41,006 nucleotides of DNA from Acidovorax sp. (GTDB taxonomy: Bacteria > Pseudomonadota > Gammaproteobacteria > Burkholderiales > Burkholderiaceae_C), in assembly GCA_018780365.1 (NCBI GenBank), contig JADMJR010000124.1, positions 1 through 41,006 of the forward strand. The letters run 5' to 3'. Below the pieces are notes generated by a model. The model was not told the DNA's origin. It was given only the letters and a program-made list of their open reading frames with translations, and searched no databases. Positions 40,772-41,006 of this stretch are shown here, in pieces. Position 1 is the stretch's first letter. Each line of letters begins with the position of its first letter. The position numbers were made by a program, and so were the translations under genes.

Positions 40772-41006
40772 ATGAGCGAACACGCCCCCAACAAACTGCA
40801 GCGCTCGCTGATGCGCCTGGACGAGGCGCCCGCCTTCATGCGTGGCTTCGTGCAGAACATCATCCTGCGCCGGGCTGTGCCCTTTACCGGCACGGCCGGG
40901 GTGAAGTTCGTCTCGCTCACGCCCGAGCGCGTCGAGGTGCACCTGGCCAATGAGCACCGCGTGCAGAACCACATCGGTGGTGTGCATGCCTCGGCCATGA
41001 ACCTGC
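40772..41006 (+). CDS. DUF4442/hotdog-type thioesterase-like protein, N-terminal part
   Basis: The reading frame starts at ATG 40772, 25 bases after the preceding stop, and runs off the window after ~78 residues. The sequence (LMRLDEAPAFMRGFVQNIIL, then PFTGTAGVKFVSLTPERVEV) continues into IGGVHASAMNL. It resembles the start of DUF4442 proteins of the hotdog thioesterase superfamily, with the helix-turn IGGVHASA near the presumed active site. It probably belongs to the same operon and could act on acyl-CoA. The C-terminal half is not visible. Confidence 0.65.
   Translation, partial: MSEHAPNKLQRSLMRLDEAPAFMRGFVQNIILRRAVPFTGTAGVKFVSLTPERVEVHLANEHRVQNHIGGVHASAMNL

Noticed and set aside
38209..40998. 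929-codon open frame on the minus strand opposite the multifunctional fad gene
   Set aside because: The plus strand encodes an unmistakable two-domain enzyme. The reverse frame is His/Gly/Ala-rich without a fold signature, as expected from high GC at third positions.
1..41006. CRISPR arrays, tRNA genes, insertion sequences, prophage or toxin-antitoxin genes
   Set aside because: I looked for regularly spaced repeats, cloverleaf-like sequences, and transposase, integrase or small paired genes and found none that I could support. The three dispersed repeats are too few and too irregular to be an array.

Overview
The window is GC-rich, densely packed and almost entirely plus-strand. Protein families, operon style and dispersed repeats suggest a betaproteobacterium of the Burkholderiales, probably Comamonadaceae. 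This is a judgement from the sequence alone, not a database match. No tRNA, rRNA, CRISPR array, transposase or phage gene was found, and no gene-free stretch exceeds 300 bases.

Layout. (1) 1-297: the tail of an SDR-family oxidoreductase. (2) 409-3834: rfbBDAC, making dTDP-L-rhamnose, followed by two translationally coupled glycosyltransferases (3831-6028). (3) 6096-16845: a type II secretion operon in the order E-F-G-H-I-J-K-L-M-N-D, the order I recall for the Xanthomonas xps system. It contains the ATPase, inner-membrane protein, five pseudopilins, the L/M assembly proteins, a small GspC/PilP-like protein and a probable lipoprotein secretin. (4) 16910-20739: a small lipoprotein; an unrecognised secreted protein with its own strong promoter, biased codon use and a double hairpin terminator; a propeller-like lipoprotein; and a periplasmic parvulin-type prolyl isomerase. 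(5) 20825-30671: more polysaccharide genes. These are a rhamnosyltransferase-like GT2, a WsaF-like glycosyltransferase, an epimerase, the ABC exporter pair Wzm/Wzt, an LpxL-like acyltransferase homologue, a methyltransferase with a coiled-coil tail, a hexapeptide acyltransferase, a lytic transglycosylase and a WecA-type phosphoglycosyltransferase. (6) 30860-35034: argB, a TctD/TctE-like two-component pair and slmA. (7) 35218-41006: a fatty-acid beta-oxidation operon led by a TetR regulator with a clear palindromic operator.

How the parts may work together. Regions 2 to 5 read as one cell-surface locus. Rhamnose precursors and glycosyltransferases would build a polysaccharide on an undecaprenyl carrier started by the WecA-type enzyme. 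The methyltransferase/coiled-coil protein could cap it, and Wzm/Wzt could export it after the Wzt C-terminal domain recognises the cap. In the middle sits a complete secretion machine next to one apparently very highly expressed exported protein with two cysteines. The most interesting hypothesis is a dedicated T2SS that exports an abundant surface protein, possibly S-layer- or sheath-like, onto a polysaccharide made by the same locus. This is inference from gene order, signals and codon bias.

Three copies of a ~110-135 bp palindromic repeat lie in the window, two of them between pseudopilin genes. One of these supplies the probable gspJ start codon.
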